DNA of 54,498 nucleotides from Bacillota bacterium (GTDB lineage: Bacteria; Armatimonadota; HRBIN16), in NCBI GenBank assembly GCA_023511455.1, contig JAIMBJ010000024.1, positions 1 to 54,498 of the forward strand, written 5' to 3'. Under the pieces are notes generated by a model that was given only the letters and a program-made list of their open reading frames with translations, did no database searches and was not told the origin of the DNA. This document shows, one piece after another, positions 8,450 to 16,508 of this stretch. A program made the translations under genes and the position numbers. Within the stretch, counting starts at the first letter, position 1. Each line of letters starts with the position of its first letter.

Positions 8450-9226
8450 ATGAGAACCCCTATCATCTACACGTTGCTTATCGCCCTCCTGATTGGCATC
8501 GCTCAGAAGCCATCGCTATCGCAGCCAGGTACGCCCATCTCGGTGTCGGCTGTGGGAGAGGCGCAGGTACTGCCCGACCGTGTGGTCGTGTATTTCACAC
8601 TGAGGGGGCAGGGAGAGACCTCCGTGGAGGCGCGTCAGGCGGTGCGCCGTCTCTTTCAGCAGGTTGCGGCAAGGCTGGCTCCGCTGGGCATCGGCAGGGA
8701 CATGCTGAAAGAGGAGGTGTCGGAAGTTGTGCCCTCGATGCCGGGCATCACATCCAGCCCGGGTGAAGACACAGGCGCGCACCAGCAAAGGCGCTTCGAG
8801 GCGTCTTTCAGTTACAGCTTGCGGATGCCCATCAGTGAAGACAGGCTGGACACGCTGTTTCGGATACTGGATGCGCTGAGCGAATATACTTCCCGACAGG
8901 GCATCACCAGCCAGGGAGGCTACCGCGGTGGCTTCGGCGGCATCGGTAGTGCGCCGGTCTATCAGGAAGTGCTGGTGGAGTTCCGCGTGCAGGATATGGA
9001 GCGTCTGAAGCGGCAGGCGGTGCAGGATGGCGTGGCGAAGGCGCGTAAGATGGCGGAAGCCGCCGCGAGGCAGATGGGTAAGAGCCGGGTAAAAATGGCG
9101 CGGCTGGACGTGAAAGAGCCGGGCAGTCCCGAGCTGCATATTAGCCCCTCCTTCACGCCGGGCGGCATCAAGTGGCAGTCACTTCGCGCATACGTACAGG
9201 TGAACGCCACCTTCCACGCCGAGTAG
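8450..9226 (+). CDS. SIMPL (DUF541) domain secreted protein
   Basis: A 258-residue protein with an N-terminal signal sequence (hydrophobic residues 5-17, probable cleavage after SLS or SQ) and a SIMPL domain starting ISVSAVGEAQVLPDRVVV, a diagnostic strand. The AAARQMG helix and QVNATF end also fit. Members of this family are periplasmic or outer-membrane oligomers of uncertain role. The ATG at 8450 follows AAGGAGGAAGGAG. It is five bases upstream of tlyA and possibly co-transcribed with it. Confidence 0.87.
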   Translation: MRTPIIYTLLIALLIGIAQKPSLSQPGTPISVSAVGEAQVLPDRVVVYFTLRGQGETSVEARQAVRRLFQQVAARLAPLGIGRDMLKEEVSEVVPSMPGITSSPGEDTGAHQQRRFEASFSYSLRMPISEDRLDTLFRILDALSEYTSRQGITSQGGYRGGFGGIGSAPVYQEVLVEFRVQDMERLKRQAVQDGVAKARKMAEAAARQMGKSRVKMARLDVKEPGSPELHISPSFTPGGIKWQSLRAYVQVNATFHAE

Positions 9227-9231
9227 CACCC

Positions 9232-9951
9232 ATGCGGCTGGACAGGCTGCTGGTGGAACAGGGACTGGTAGAAAGCCGTGAAAAGGCGCAGGAGCTGATT
9301 CGTGCGGGTGAGGTGCTGGTAGACGGCAAAGCGGTCACGAGGCCCGCCGCCCCGGTGCATTCCGGGAGTACAGTTACGCTGCTTCGTCAGCCGAGGTATG
9401 TGGGGCGCGGTGGCGAAAAACTGGAAGCTGCGCTTCGGCGGTGGAGTGTGTCGCTGCAGGGGATGGTCTGTGCGGATGTCGGTGCGTGTACCGGAGGTTT
9501 CACCGATTGCCTGCTACAACATGGCGCGGCGAAGGTTTACGCCATCGAAGCGGGTCACGGACAGCTGCACCCTCGCCTTCGGGAAGACCCTCGTGTGGTG
9601 TCGCTCGAAGACACGGATGCCCGCATTCTCCGCGCACTGCCGGAGCGGGTGAATCTGGTTGTCGTGGATGTTTCCTTCGTTTCCCTGAAAGAGGTAATGC
9701 CCGGATTGTTTCGCTGGCTGCATGAGGGCGGCGAGGTATGGGCGCTGCTGAAACCGCAGTTTGAAGCGCCACATCTCACGAAGAAGGGGGTGATGCGCTC
9801 GGCGCAGGCACGGGAGCGAATCCTGCAGGATTTTGTCGTCTGGTGTCGGGGGCAGGGCTGGCTAGTGCTTGATGCCTTCGAATGCCCGGTGGCAGGAGAG
9901 GAGGGCAACCGCGAGTACTGGCTGCGCTTGCGCGAGGGAAGCCGTTTGTGA
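9232..9951 (+). CDS. tlyA: TlyA-family rRNA 2'-O-methyltransferase
   Basis: A 239-residue protein. The N-terminal S4 RNA-binding domain (RLDRLLVEQGLVESREKA, residues 2-60) is followed by an FtsJ/RrmJ-type methyltransferase domain with the SAM motif ADVGACTGGFTDCLL, then VVVDVSFVSL and ALLKPQFE. TlyA enzymes methylate 16S and 23S rRNA and were once called hemolysins. The ATG has no strong Shine-Dalgarno sequence and probably relies on coupling to the DUF541 gene. The rpmH promoter overlaps its stop codon. Confidence 0.93.
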   Translation: MRLDRLLVEQGLVESREKAQELIRAGEVLVDGKAVTRPAAPVHSGSTVTLLRQPRYVGRGGEKLEAALRRWSVSLQGMVCADVGACTGGFTDCLLQHGAAKVYAIEAGHGQLHPRLREDPRVVSLEDTDARILRALPERVNLVVVDVSFVSLKEVMPGLFRWLHEGGEVWALLKPQFEAPHLTKKGVMRSAQARERILQDFVVWCRGQGWLVLDAFECPVAGEEGNREYWLRLREGSRL

Positions 9952-9957
9952 TATAAT
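9928..9957 (+). promoter_or_regulatory. Consensus extended -10 promoter for rpmH
   Basis: TTGCGC (9928-9933), 18-bp spacer, TGA-TATAAT (9949-9957). The TG of the extended -10 is part of the tlyA stop codon TGA (9949-9951). The predicted start is near 9964, about 22 bases before rpmH. This should drive rpmH-rnpA-yidD. Confidence 0.8.
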
Positions 9958-9985
9958 TCCCTGTTGACGGAGGAACGCAATAGGC

Positions 9986-10156
9986 ATGAAACGTACCTAT
10001 CAACCGAATAATCGTCATCGGCGCAAGGTGCACGGTTTTCGTGCCCGGATGCGCACGAAAGACGGGCGCAACGTGCTGAAGCGGCGCCGTTTGAAAGGTC
10101 GTCATCGGCTGACGGTATCGGATACCTGCCGCCATTTCGGTCCGGAACACTCTTAA
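9986..10156 (+). CDS. rpmH: Ribosomal protein L34 with C-terminal extension
   Basis: A 56-residue protein of the large ribosomal subunit. [18 protein letters not shown] and [15 protein letters not shown] are diagnostic. Usual bacterial L34 has about 44-46 residues and ends near KRLTV; here HRLTV is followed by twelve more residues ([12 protein letters not shown]), the last of which run close to rnpA. GGAGG sits 12 bases before the ATG. The order rpmH-rnpA-yidD-yidC-jag is the classic conserved cluster. Confidence 0.96.
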   Translation: MKRTYQPNNRHRRKVHGFRARMRTKDGRNVLKRRRLKGRHRLTVSDTCRHFGPEHS

Positions 10157-10169
10157 CTGAGGAAAGCCT

Positions 10170-10520
10170 GTGCTTCCCCGCCGTGAGCGTCTTCGCCGAC
10201 GCAAGGATTTTCTTGCGTGCTATAATGAGGGCAAGGCGTACGCTCAGGCGCATTTAGTGCTGTACGTGCGCCCGCAGCCAGGCGGGCGCAGATTCGGCTT
10301 TGTGGTGGGCAAGAAGGTCGGGAAAGCGGTGGTGCGCAACCGGGTTAAAAGGCGTCTGCGTGCAGCGTGTCGGGAGTGCCTGCCCGGTCTGATAGATGGT
10401 TTCGACGCGGTGTTCGTTGCCCGCAAAAACGCCGGTGAAGCAGACTATCGTCAGCTGCTGCGGGAGATGCAGAACCTGTTTCGCAGCGCGAAGGTCTGGA
10501 AAGAGAGCGCGGAGCCATGA
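10170..10520 (+). CDS. rnpA: Ribonuclease P protein component
   Basis: Protein subunit of RNase P, which matures the 5' end of tRNA together with the RNA rnpB. At 116 residues it has normal length. It starts with GTG at 10170 after GAGGAAA. It shows the family pattern [32 protein letters not shown] and RLRAACRE, the basic RNR box. Its last four bases overlap yidD (ATGA). Confidence 0.96.
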   Translation: MLPRRERLRRRKDFLACYNEGKAYAQAHLVLYVRPQPGGRRFGFVVGKKVGKAVVRNRVKRRLRAACRECLPGLIDGFDAVFVARKNAGEADYRQLLREMQNLFRSAKVWKESAEP

Positions 10521-10771
10521 CTGCGCCACGCCCTACATGGTGGCAAAGGGCTTTAGTCGGCGTCATTCGACTGTATCAACGTGTGTCGCGCTTCACTCCG
10601 CCTGTGTGCCGCTTCACCCCGACCTGTTCGGAATATACCGCACAGGCGATACTCGAACACGGTGTGATACGCGGGTTGTGGCTGGGGGTACGGCGTATCC
10701 TGCGTTGTCATCCTTTCTCGCCCGGCGGATACGACCCAGTGCCTCCACGCCAGCACGGAACGCGCAGGTAA
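10517..10771 (+). CDS. yidD: YidD membrane protein insertion efficiency factor
   Basis: An 84-residue peripheral membrane protein thought to assist YidC. Diagnostic residues are all present: [20 protein letters not shown] with its cysteine pair, and [18 protein letters not shown]. It overlaps rnpA by four bases, so translation is coupled. A gap of 106 bases precedes yidC, with an imperfect hairpin (ACCGGAGG and CTTCCGGT near 10810-10845). Confidence 0.95.
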   Translation: MTAPRPTWWQRALVGVIRLYQRVSRFTPPVCRFTPTCSEYTAQAILEHGVIRGLWLGVRRILRCHPFSPGGYDPVPPRQHGTRR

Positions 10772-10877
10772 CGGGGGCAGGCTGAAACAGGCAATCGAAC
10801 TTTCGTCATACCGGAGGTGTCTTTCACCACGGAGGGCTTCCGGTAAAAAATAGCTCTTACAGGAGAGGTCAGTTCCG

Positions 10878-12155
10878 TTGAGAACGTTATCGCTCGCACT
10901 ATTACTTCTGCTGTCGTGGCTCGCGGTGCCGGTTCTGGCACAAACCTCGCAACCATCACCCGACGCCGTACTTCTAAAGGCACAACAGGAAGAGGTGCAA
11001 GGGAAGTTTCCCGAAGCGGAAAAGCTTTACCAGCAAGCAATCCAACTAGCTGGCTCGAGCCCTCTGGCAGCGGAAGCGCAACTGCGCCTGGCTGCCATGT
11101 ACATGCGCAAGATGGACCGCTTCGATGATGCCCTCAAAATCTATGAGGAGCTGATCAAGCAGTACCGCACCGGCGAAATCGCCGCCGAAGCCACCCTGCG
11201 CATCGGCGAACTGTACGAACTGCGGATGCAGAAAACCACCGACGAGAAAGAACGCAACAATCTGGAACAAAAAGCCCTTGAGGCGTATCGTCGGGTGGAG
11301 AACGAGTTCCGCGGCTCGGCGGTCGCCAAAGGGGAAGGCAAACAGCGGCTGGACGCCATCCTGCGCCGCATCGACGAGCGCAACCGCAACCACCCCGCCT
11401 ATCGCTTCTGGGATATTCTGGTCGCGCTGACCGGCAGGCAGCCGTGGTTGAGCTACTGGGTGGCGATTGTGCTGTTCACGCTGATTGTGATGGCGCTGCT
11501 GACCCCGTTGCGGCTGGCGTGGTTCCGATCGTTCCGCGAGATGAAGAAACTGGAGCCAGAGGTCAGGCGGCTGCGCGAACGCTACAAGGGGCAAGAGCTC
11601 AACGAAAAAATCATGGAGCTGTACAAGCAGCACAAGGTAAATCCTGCTGCTGGCTGTTTGCCCATGCTGATACAGATGCCCATCCTGATTTACCTGTACT
11701 ACACCATCCGCATGTACGAGTATCAGTTCAGCAAGGGGTTCTTCCTGTGGATTAACCCATCGTTGGCGGAGAGGTTTCCGGGCATCGTGGGCGCGAACCT
11801 GGGACAGCACGACCTGCCGCTGCTGCTACTTTATGCCATCAGCCTGTACATCACCCAGCGGCTGACCCCGGTGAGCGACCCGGCGCAGGCGGAACAGATG
11901 AAGATGATGTCCCTGTTCATGACTGTGTTCATGTTGTACATGATGTACACGTGGCACTTTCCGTCGGCTTTTGTCCTTTACTGGCTTTTATCCAATATCT
12001 TGATGACGGCTCAGCAGCTGCATTACATGAAGCCCGAACCGGAGGCCGCCGCGCCTGCCGAAGCGGTTGCGACTCCCCCTGAACCGGCGCCCGCCGCCGC
12101 CAGCAGCAATCCCGGCAAAAATCATCACACGCGCAAGCCGCGCCGCAGAAAGTAA
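10878..12155 (+). CDS. yidC: YidC/Oxa1 insertase with N-terminal TPR domain
   Basis: Inserts proteins into the inner membrane. The 425-residue protein has an unusual plan: a signal peptide (1-22, cleavage at VLAQ), then about 150 residues of TPR-like helices (GKFPEAEKLYQQAIQLA at 42-58, DDALKIYEELIKQY at 83-96), then the Oxa1 core (about 190-385). The groove arginine is R212 in TPLRLAWF, followed by KKLEPEVRRL, NPAAGCLPMLIQMPI and WLLSNILM. The tail is Pro/Ala-rich and then basic (HHTRKPRRRK), as in ribosome-contacting tails. It starts with TTG, preceded by AGGAGAGGT. Typical Gram-negative YidC has a beta-supersandwich P1 domain in this place, not TPRs. Confidence 0.93.
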   Translation: MRTLSLALLLLLSWLAVPVLAQTSQPSPDAVLLKAQQEEVQGKFPEAEKLYQQAIQLAGSSPLAAEAQLRLAAMYMRKMDRFDDALKIYEELIKQYRTGEIAAEATLRIGELYELRMQKTTDEKERNNLEQKALEAYRRVENEFRGSAVAKGEGKQRLDAILRRIDERNRNHPAYRFWDILVALTGRQPWLSYWVAIVLFTLIVMALLTPLRLAWFRSFREMKKLEPEVRRLRERYKGQELNEKIMELYKQHKVNPAAGCLPMLIQMPILIYLYYTIRMYEYQFSKGFFLWINPSLAERFPGIVGANLGQHDLPLLLLYAISLYITQRLTPVSDPAQAEQMKMMSLFMTVFMLYMMYTWHFPSAFVLYWLLSNILMTAQQLHYMKPEPEAAAPAEAVATPPEPAPAAASSNPGKNHHTRKPRRRK

Positions 12156-12173
12156 ACAAGGAGGGAAAGGAGG

Positions 12174-12845
12174 ATGGTGCAGTCAATGACCGAAAACGCA
12201 CCCGTGCAGAGCGTGGAAGCGACGGGACGCACCGTCGAAGAGGCGAAGGAAAAAGCCTTACAGATGCTTCAGGCGACCGATGAGCAGGTCGAGTGGGAAA
12301 TCCTGGATGAAGGCTCCCGCGGGATTTTCGGGGTGCTGGGCTTTACACCGGCGCGCGTTCGGGCGACGCTGAAAACCGCACTCAAACAGGCTCCGTCCGA
12401 AGAGTCCGAACGAAAAGTGATGGCAGTGGTCAACGCCGCGTTGCGAGCCAGCGGACTGGCGGTGAAAGCCATCAAGCGGGATAGCTACGACTCGTATGTG
12501 GAGCTGGAGCTGGTCGGACGGGATGCCCAGCGGTTCGCCGGACCCCAATTGGACGCCCTGCAATACATTCTGAACATCATCATCAACAAGCGCTATGATA
12601 AGACCACCCGCGTGCTGCTGGACGTGGGCGACTATCGCAAACAGCGGGCGGAGAAATTGAGGCGGATGGCTCTGGAGGTGGCGAAGCAGGTGAAGGAGCG
12701 TGGCGAAGAGGCGGTGCTGGACCCGCTCAACGCGATCGAGCGCCGCGTCATCCATCAGACGCTGATGAACGACCCCGACGTGTATACCTACAGCGAGGGT
12801 GAGGAGCCGGAGCGGCGCGTGGTTATCTCTCCGCGTAAACCGTGA
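12174..12845 (+). CDS. jag: Jag/KhpB RNA-binding protein
   Basis: A 223-residue protein with three parts. The Jag-N domain (residues 10-65) carries EATGRTVEEAKEKAL and GSRGIFGVLGF. The KH domain (75-150) ends with LDALQYILNIIINK. The R3H domain (155-223) has LRRMALEVAKQV, then ERRVIHQTL, where the R..H pair is kept, and ends near EGEEPERRVVI. It binds RNA and is linked to cell-envelope control. Two stacked AAGGAGG sites precede the ATG. It follows yidC by 18 bases. Confidence 0.95.
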   Translation: MVQSMTENAPVQSVEATGRTVEEAKEKALQMLQATDEQVEWEILDEGSRGIFGVLGFTPARVRATLKTALKQAPSEESERKVMAVVNAALRASGLAVKAIKRDSYDSYVELELVGRDAQRFAGPQLDALQYILNIIINKRYDKTTRVLLDVGDYRKQRAEKLRRMALEVAKQVKERGEEAVLDPLNAIERRVIHQTLMNDPDVYTYSEGEEPERRVVISPRKP

Positions 12846-12848
12846 GCA

Positions 12849-13226
12849 ATGTTGCACATCAGCGGACGGGTAAAGGGCGTGGGTACCGACATCGTGGCAC
12901 TTCAGCGCATCGCGGAAGTGTGCGAGCGACACCCACGCTTTGCACATCGTATCCTCACCGATGCCGAATACGCCTACTGCCAGCAGGGCAAAAAAAGCTT
13001 CCTTCTGCATCTTGCCGGTCGCTTCGCCGCGAAAGAAGCCATCATCAAGGCACTGGGGCACAAAGTGCCCTGGCGCGATATGGAGATACTGAACCATCCC
13101 TCGGGACAGCCTTACGTGAACCTGTACGGCGAGGCGGCGGAGCGCGCCGGTGGTGGACGGATGCACGTCAGCATCGCGCACGAGCCGACCTTTGCCATCG
13201 CGATTGCCATCTGGGAGGGTGACTGA
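12849..13226 (+). CDS. acpS: Holo-[acyl-carrier-protein] synthase
   Basis: Transfers the phosphopantetheine arm of CoA to acyl carrier protein. It has 125 residues with the magnesium-binding GVGTDIVALQRI (catalytic D), RFAAKEAIIKALG (E and K of the family), and HVSIAHEPTFAIAIA at the end. Both defining motifs are intact. It starts three bases after jag and overlaps purN by one base (TGATG). Confidence 0.95.
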   Translation: MLHISGRVKGVGTDIVALQRIAEVCERHPRFAHRILTDAEYAYCQQGKKSFLLHLAGRFAAKEAIIKALGHKVPWRDMEILNHPSGQPYVNLYGEAAERAGGGRMHVSIAHEPTFAIAIAIWEGD

Positions 13227-13861
13227 TGTCCATCCGCATTGCCATCCTCGTTTCGGGGCATGGGCGCGGCTCCAACATGGCGGCGATTATCGATGCCTGC
13301 CAGCGCGGTGAGGTCGATGGGCAGGTGGTGCTGGTCATCGGCACGCGCCGCCAAGCCCCCGCCCTGCAACGCGCTACCGGGAAGGGTGTCCCCACGCGCG
13401 TCATCTCTCCCCGCAACCTCACCGAAGAGGAGTACGCGCACCGATTGCTGCACGCTCTGGACGAGGCAAAGGTAGACCTGGTGTGCCTCGCGGGCTATAT
13501 GCGACTGCTGCCCACACCGGTGGTGCAGGCATACGCGGGCAGGGTGATGAACATCCATCCCGCGCTGTTGCCCCTCTTCGGCGGCAAGGGTATGTATGGC
13601 GAGCATGTGCACCGGGCGGTGCTGGAGTCGGGCATGAAGGTTTCGGGATGTACGGTGCATTTTGTGGACGAGCATTATGATACCGGACCGATTATCGTGC
13701 AGCGGTGCGTGCCGGTAGAGGAAGAGGACACGTGGGAGACGCTTGCCGCGCGCGTGCTGGCGCAGGAACATCAGGCATACGTGCAGGCGGTGAAGCTGTT
13801 CGCGCAGGGACGGTTGCGCATCGAGGGCAGGCGGGTGCGCATCCTGCCGCCCGCATCATAG
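13226..13861 (+). CDS. purN: Phosphoribosylglycinamide formyltransferase
   Basis: Third step of purine synthesis, using 10-formyl-THF. It has 211 residues. Motifs seen: ILVSGHGRGSNMAAII (nucleotide loop), LAGYMRLL, NIHPALLPLF with the catalytic N and H, and HYDTGPII with the catalytic D. In most PurN the first loop reads SG.GSN; here an HGR insertion lengthens it. It is coupled to acpS by a one-base overlap. The other purine genes in the window are purS and purQ (19.1-20.0 kb). Confidence 0.95.
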   Translation: MSIRIAILVSGHGRGSNMAAIIDACQRGEVDGQVVLVIGTRRQAPALQRATGKGVPTRVISPRNLTEEEYAHRLLHALDEAKVDLVCLAGYMRLLPTPVVQAYAGRVMNIHPALLPLFGGKGMYGEHVHRAVLESGMKVSGCTVHFVDEHYDTGPIIVQRCVPVEEEDTWETLAARVLAQEHQAYVQAVKLFAQGRLRIEGRRVRILPPAS

Positions 13862-13876
13862 AGGAGGACAAACGAC

Positions 13877-14773
13877 ATGCTGGAGAAACGCGCTCTGGGA
13901 AACACAGGTTTACAGGTGACGTTCATCGGCTTCGGCGCGCTGGAGATAGGGCGCGATTGGGGTCTGGGCGACGCGGAGCAACGCCGCCGCCCCGCGGAGG
14001 AAGAGGCGGGCAAAACGCTCAACGCTGTGCTGGACATGGGCATTAACCTGATCGATACCGCCCGCGCTTATCACGAGAGCGAAGCACGCATCGGGAAATA
14101 TATCTCGCACCGCCGTGCAGAATATGTGCTCTGCAGCAAATGTGGTGAGCACAGCGATGACCCCCGTACCTACTACGACTTCTCCTATCAGGCGGTTCGG
14201 GATTCGATAGACCTCAGCCTGCGCCTGTTGCGCACCGACGTGATAGACGTGATGCAGATTCACTTCGGTCCCGAGTCCCAAAAGGTGCTGGACGAAGGCG
14301 AAACGCTGCGTGCCATGCGCGAGGCACAGGAGGCGGGCAAAATACGCTTCCTGGGAGCATCGCCGGGCATGGACGTGCTGGAGAGATGTATCGAATCGGG
14401 CGATTTTCAGGTGTTGCAAATTGGGTACAGCCTGCTGGACCAGAGCGCTCACGACCTCATTACCCGCGCGCACGAGAAAGGCATCGGCGTGCTTATCCGC
14501 AGTGGACTGGCAGCGGGATGGCTTACTTCACGCGCGTTGACTGTGCCGCCTGAGCAACGCCCCCCGAAGGTGCAGAAGCTGCTGGAACTGTGCAACGGCG
14601 ACGCGGAACTGCTACACGCGCTTGCCCTGCACTTCCTGCATCGCCATCCGGGCATCAGCGCGGTGCTTGTCGGCACGCGGCGGGCGGAGAACCTGCGGCG
14701 TAATGTCGACTTGCTGCAGCATCCAATGGACGAAGGCTTGCTGCAGGAAGCAATCGCCATCGGACGGGGGTAG
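13877..14773 (+). CDS. Aldo/keto reductase
   Basis: A 298-residue TIM-barrel NADPH-type oxidoreductase. The catalytic tetrad is visible: D and Y in LIDTARAYHESEARIG, K in VLCSKCGEH, H in VMQIHFGPE. The family start LEKRALGNTGLQVTFIGFG is typical, as is VLVGTRRAENL near the cofactor site. Substrate is not evident. SD GAGGA lies eleven bases before the ATG. It converges with the ArsR-type gene with only three bases between the stops. Confidence 0.92.
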   Translation: MLEKRALGNTGLQVTFIGFGALEIGRDWGLGDAEQRRRPAEEEAGKTLNAVLDMGINLIDTARAYHESEARIGKYISHRRAEYVLCSKCGEHSDDPRTYYDFSYQAVRDSIDLSLRLLRTDVIDVMQIHFGPESQKVLDEGETLRAMREAQEAGKIRFLGASPGMDVLERCIESGDFQVLQIGYSLLDQSAHDLITRAHEKGIGVLIRSGLAAGWLTSRALTVPPEQRPPKVQKLLELCNGDAELLHALALHFLHRHPGISAVLVGTRRAENLRRNVDLLQHPMDEGLLQEAIAIGRG

Positions 14774-14776
14774 GCG

Positions 14777-15187
14777 CTACAACAACCGCAACATCCTGCG
14801 CTTCTTGCGGACGTTCCGTGCGGCTTCGACCGTTTCGATGCGCAACTCGCGCATGAACTCGGCAAGGCGGCGGTCTTCTTCGGTGGCGGGATGCGCCCTC
14901 AGCTCCTGTAAAACAGCGCTCATCATGGCGGAGACGAACGGGGAGGGATACTGCGCCGGTAGCGAGTAGAAGCTGCGTTTACCACGCGGCTCCTCCACCA
15001 GCAGCCCCGCCTCCTTCAGCACCGACAGGTGTTTGCTGACGGTGGACTGGCTCAGCCCCAGAATGCCCATGAGCTGGCACACGCACAACGCACCGTCCTG
15101 CACTGCCGCCAAAATGCGCAGGCGATTCGCATCCGCCAGAGCCTTGAGCAGTTTTTCCATGTACGAAAGACTGTCCACTTCTCTCAT
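14777..15187 (-). CDS. ArsR-family metalloregulator
   Basis: A 136-residue winged-helix repressor. The metal-site helix has GALCVCQLMGIL, with C35 and C37 matching the arsenite-binding CVC of ArsR, followed by the recognition helix LSQSTVSKHLSVLKEAGLL and the wing RGKRSFYSL. The ATG at 15187 is chosen, because the TATAAT at 15195-15200 (minus strand) is too close for the longer reading to be translated. The mRNA would then be nearly leaderless. It is divergent from the ArsF/ArsG operon and is likely its repressor. Confidence 0.88.
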   Translation of the reverse strand: MREVDSLSYMEKLLKALADANRLRILAAVQDGALCVCQLMGILGLSQSTVSKHLSVLKEAGLLVEEPRGKRSFYSLPAQYPSPFVSAMMSAVLQELRAHPATEEDRRLAEFMRELRIETVEAARNVRKKRRMLRLL

Positions 15188-15261
15188 CCCAATCCCATTA
15201 TACTGCAAAAACTGGATAATTTCCAATTTCTGTGATACAATTAAATCGTCAAATAGCAATA

Positions 15262-15272
15262 TGATAGTATCA
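15262..15272. promoter_or_regulatory. Likely ArsR operator palindrome
   Basis: TGATAGTATCA is a perfect 11-bp palindrome. It overlaps a TATGAT -10 candidate (15260-15265) for the forward operon and lies 20 bases before the ArsF start. A second TGATA lies at 15233-15237, near the ArsR promoter. Position and symmetry suggest an operator; binding is inferred. Confidence 0.5.
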
Positions 15273-15292
15273 CGATAAAGAGAGGCACAGAT

Positions 15293-15799
15293 ATGAACAC
15301 GAAAAAGCTCATCGGCGCGGCATTGTTGTTATTTGCTGCACTCGTGCTTCTCCGCGCAATCAGCGACCAGGACATGCCCGTTTCCTCCGAAAACGAAAAA
15401 CAGACCTCTACAGCCAGTGCACAAGCAGTCAGCCCGCAGATACCCGCTCAGGGCAGGTATGTGGTGCTTTACTACTTTCATACCACCTTCCGTTGCGCAT
15501 CCTGTCTTGCTATCGAGAAAGTCGCACGCCAGGTAGTCAATGCGCAGTTCAAAAACCTGGTGGACAAAGGTCTGCTGCAATTTCGCCCTGTGGATGTGGA
15601 GAACCCGCAAAACCGCCACTTTATCGGCGACTACCAGCTCTACTCAAAGTCACTGGTGCTGGTAGAGTATCAGGACGGTAAAGAGGTGCGCCACAAGAAC
15701 ATGGAAGGGATATGGCAGCAGACCTCGCTGGAGGGTCTGCAGGAATACATCGCGCAGGAGATAGCATCCTTTGTTGGGGCGACCGGGCAAAATGGGTGA
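15293..15799 (+). CDS. ArsF-like thioredoxin-fold protein
   Basis: A 168-residue protein with an N-terminal membrane anchor (residues 7-21) and an extracytoplasmic thioredoxin-like domain. The active-site pair is C68-x-x-C71 in YYFHTTFRCASCLAIE, a hallmark of the ArsF family. As I recall, Shewanella ArsE and ArsF together reduce nitrophenyl arsenicals. Partner domains: it overlaps the next gene, an ArsG-like permease, by eight bases, so the two are coupled. AGAGAGGC precedes the ATG. The substrate here is inferred only from family and neighbours. Confidence 0.8.
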   Translation: MNTKKLIGAALLLFAALVLLRAISDQDMPVSSENEKQTSTASAQAVSPQIPAQGRYVVLYYFHTTFRCASCLAIEKVARQVVNAQFKNLVDKGLLQFRPVDVENPQNRHFIGDYQLYSKSLVLVEYQDGKEVRHKNMEGIWQQTSLEGLQEYIAQEIASFVGATGQNG

Positions 15800-16484
15800 T
15801 TGGCAGTCCATACCGCTGGTTACTTCCTTGTGGCTGGGGCTGTTGACCTCTATCAGCCCCTGTCCTCTGGCAACGAATCTGGCTGGGCTGGGGTTTGTTT
15901 CACGCGAGGTAGGGCGCCCCGGCGCAGTGGTTGTATCCGGATTGTTTTACACACTGGGACGCGCCTTAGCCTATTTGCTGATTGCTGTCGCTGTGGTTTC
16001 GGGGCTGCTGGCAATCCCGGCAACCTCCTACTTCCTGCAGCATCATCTGCACAGGCTGCTGGGTCCGTTGCTGGTAGTCGTCGGGGCGATATTGCTGGAT
16101 TTGGTTCCCCTTCCCGTTCCGACGAACCGGCTGGGCTTGTGGACGGCGGAGCGTGCCCAGCACTGGGGTTGGTTCGCAGCGATGGCGCTGGGTTTTGTGT
16201 TTGCGCTGTCGTTCTGTCCGGTATCCGCAGCGCTGTACTTCGGTGCGCTGATCCCTCTCTGTGTGAAAAGCGGTTTTTATCTGCCTTACCCGCTGATTTA
16301 CGGCATCGGCACAGCGGTACCGGTCGTTGCCATCGCCGTCGCACTGGCGAGAGGCGCGAATGCCGCCGGAGCATGGCTGAACCGACTATCGCAGATGGAA
16401 AAAGTGTTTCGCGTGGGAACGGGTGTGCTGCTGATAGGATTGGGCATCTATCTTTCAGGGTCTGCTATCTTCCGCTGGTGGTAA
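15792..16484 (+). CDS. ArsG-like (CcdA/DsbD-type) membrane permease
   Basis: A 230-residue protein with about six membrane helices of the CcdA/DsbD type. Cysteines in the helix-1 motif SISPCPLATN (C24) and in ALSFCPVSAALYFG form the pair expected for electron or thiol-arsenical transfer. It matches the ArsG family of aromatic arsenical efflux proteins, though a plain cytochrome-biogenesis-type thiol transporter is also possible. The ATG at 15792 overlaps the ArsF stop; another in-frame codon at 15771 is upstream but lacks an SD. Confidence 0.78.
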   Translation: MGDWQSIPLVTSLWLGLLTSISPCPLATNLAGLGFVSREVGRPGAVVVSGLFYTLGRALAYLLIAVAVVSGLLAIPATSYFLQHHLHRLLGPLLVVVGAILLDLVPLPVPTNRLGLWTAERAQHWGWFAAMALGFVFALSFCPVSAALYFGALIPLCVKSGFYLPYPLIYGIGTAVPVVAIAVALARGANAAGAWLNRLSQMEKVFRVGTGVLLIGLGIYLSGSAIFRWW

Positions 16485-16508
16485 GTAGCGGTGTAACCGG
16501 AGGCAACC

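Noticed and set aside
9900-12200. Replication origin next to rpmH
   Set aside because: rpmH-rnpA-yidC often lies near oriC with dnaA, but upstream is tlyA and I see no cluster of TTATCCACA boxes or an AT-rich unwinding region.
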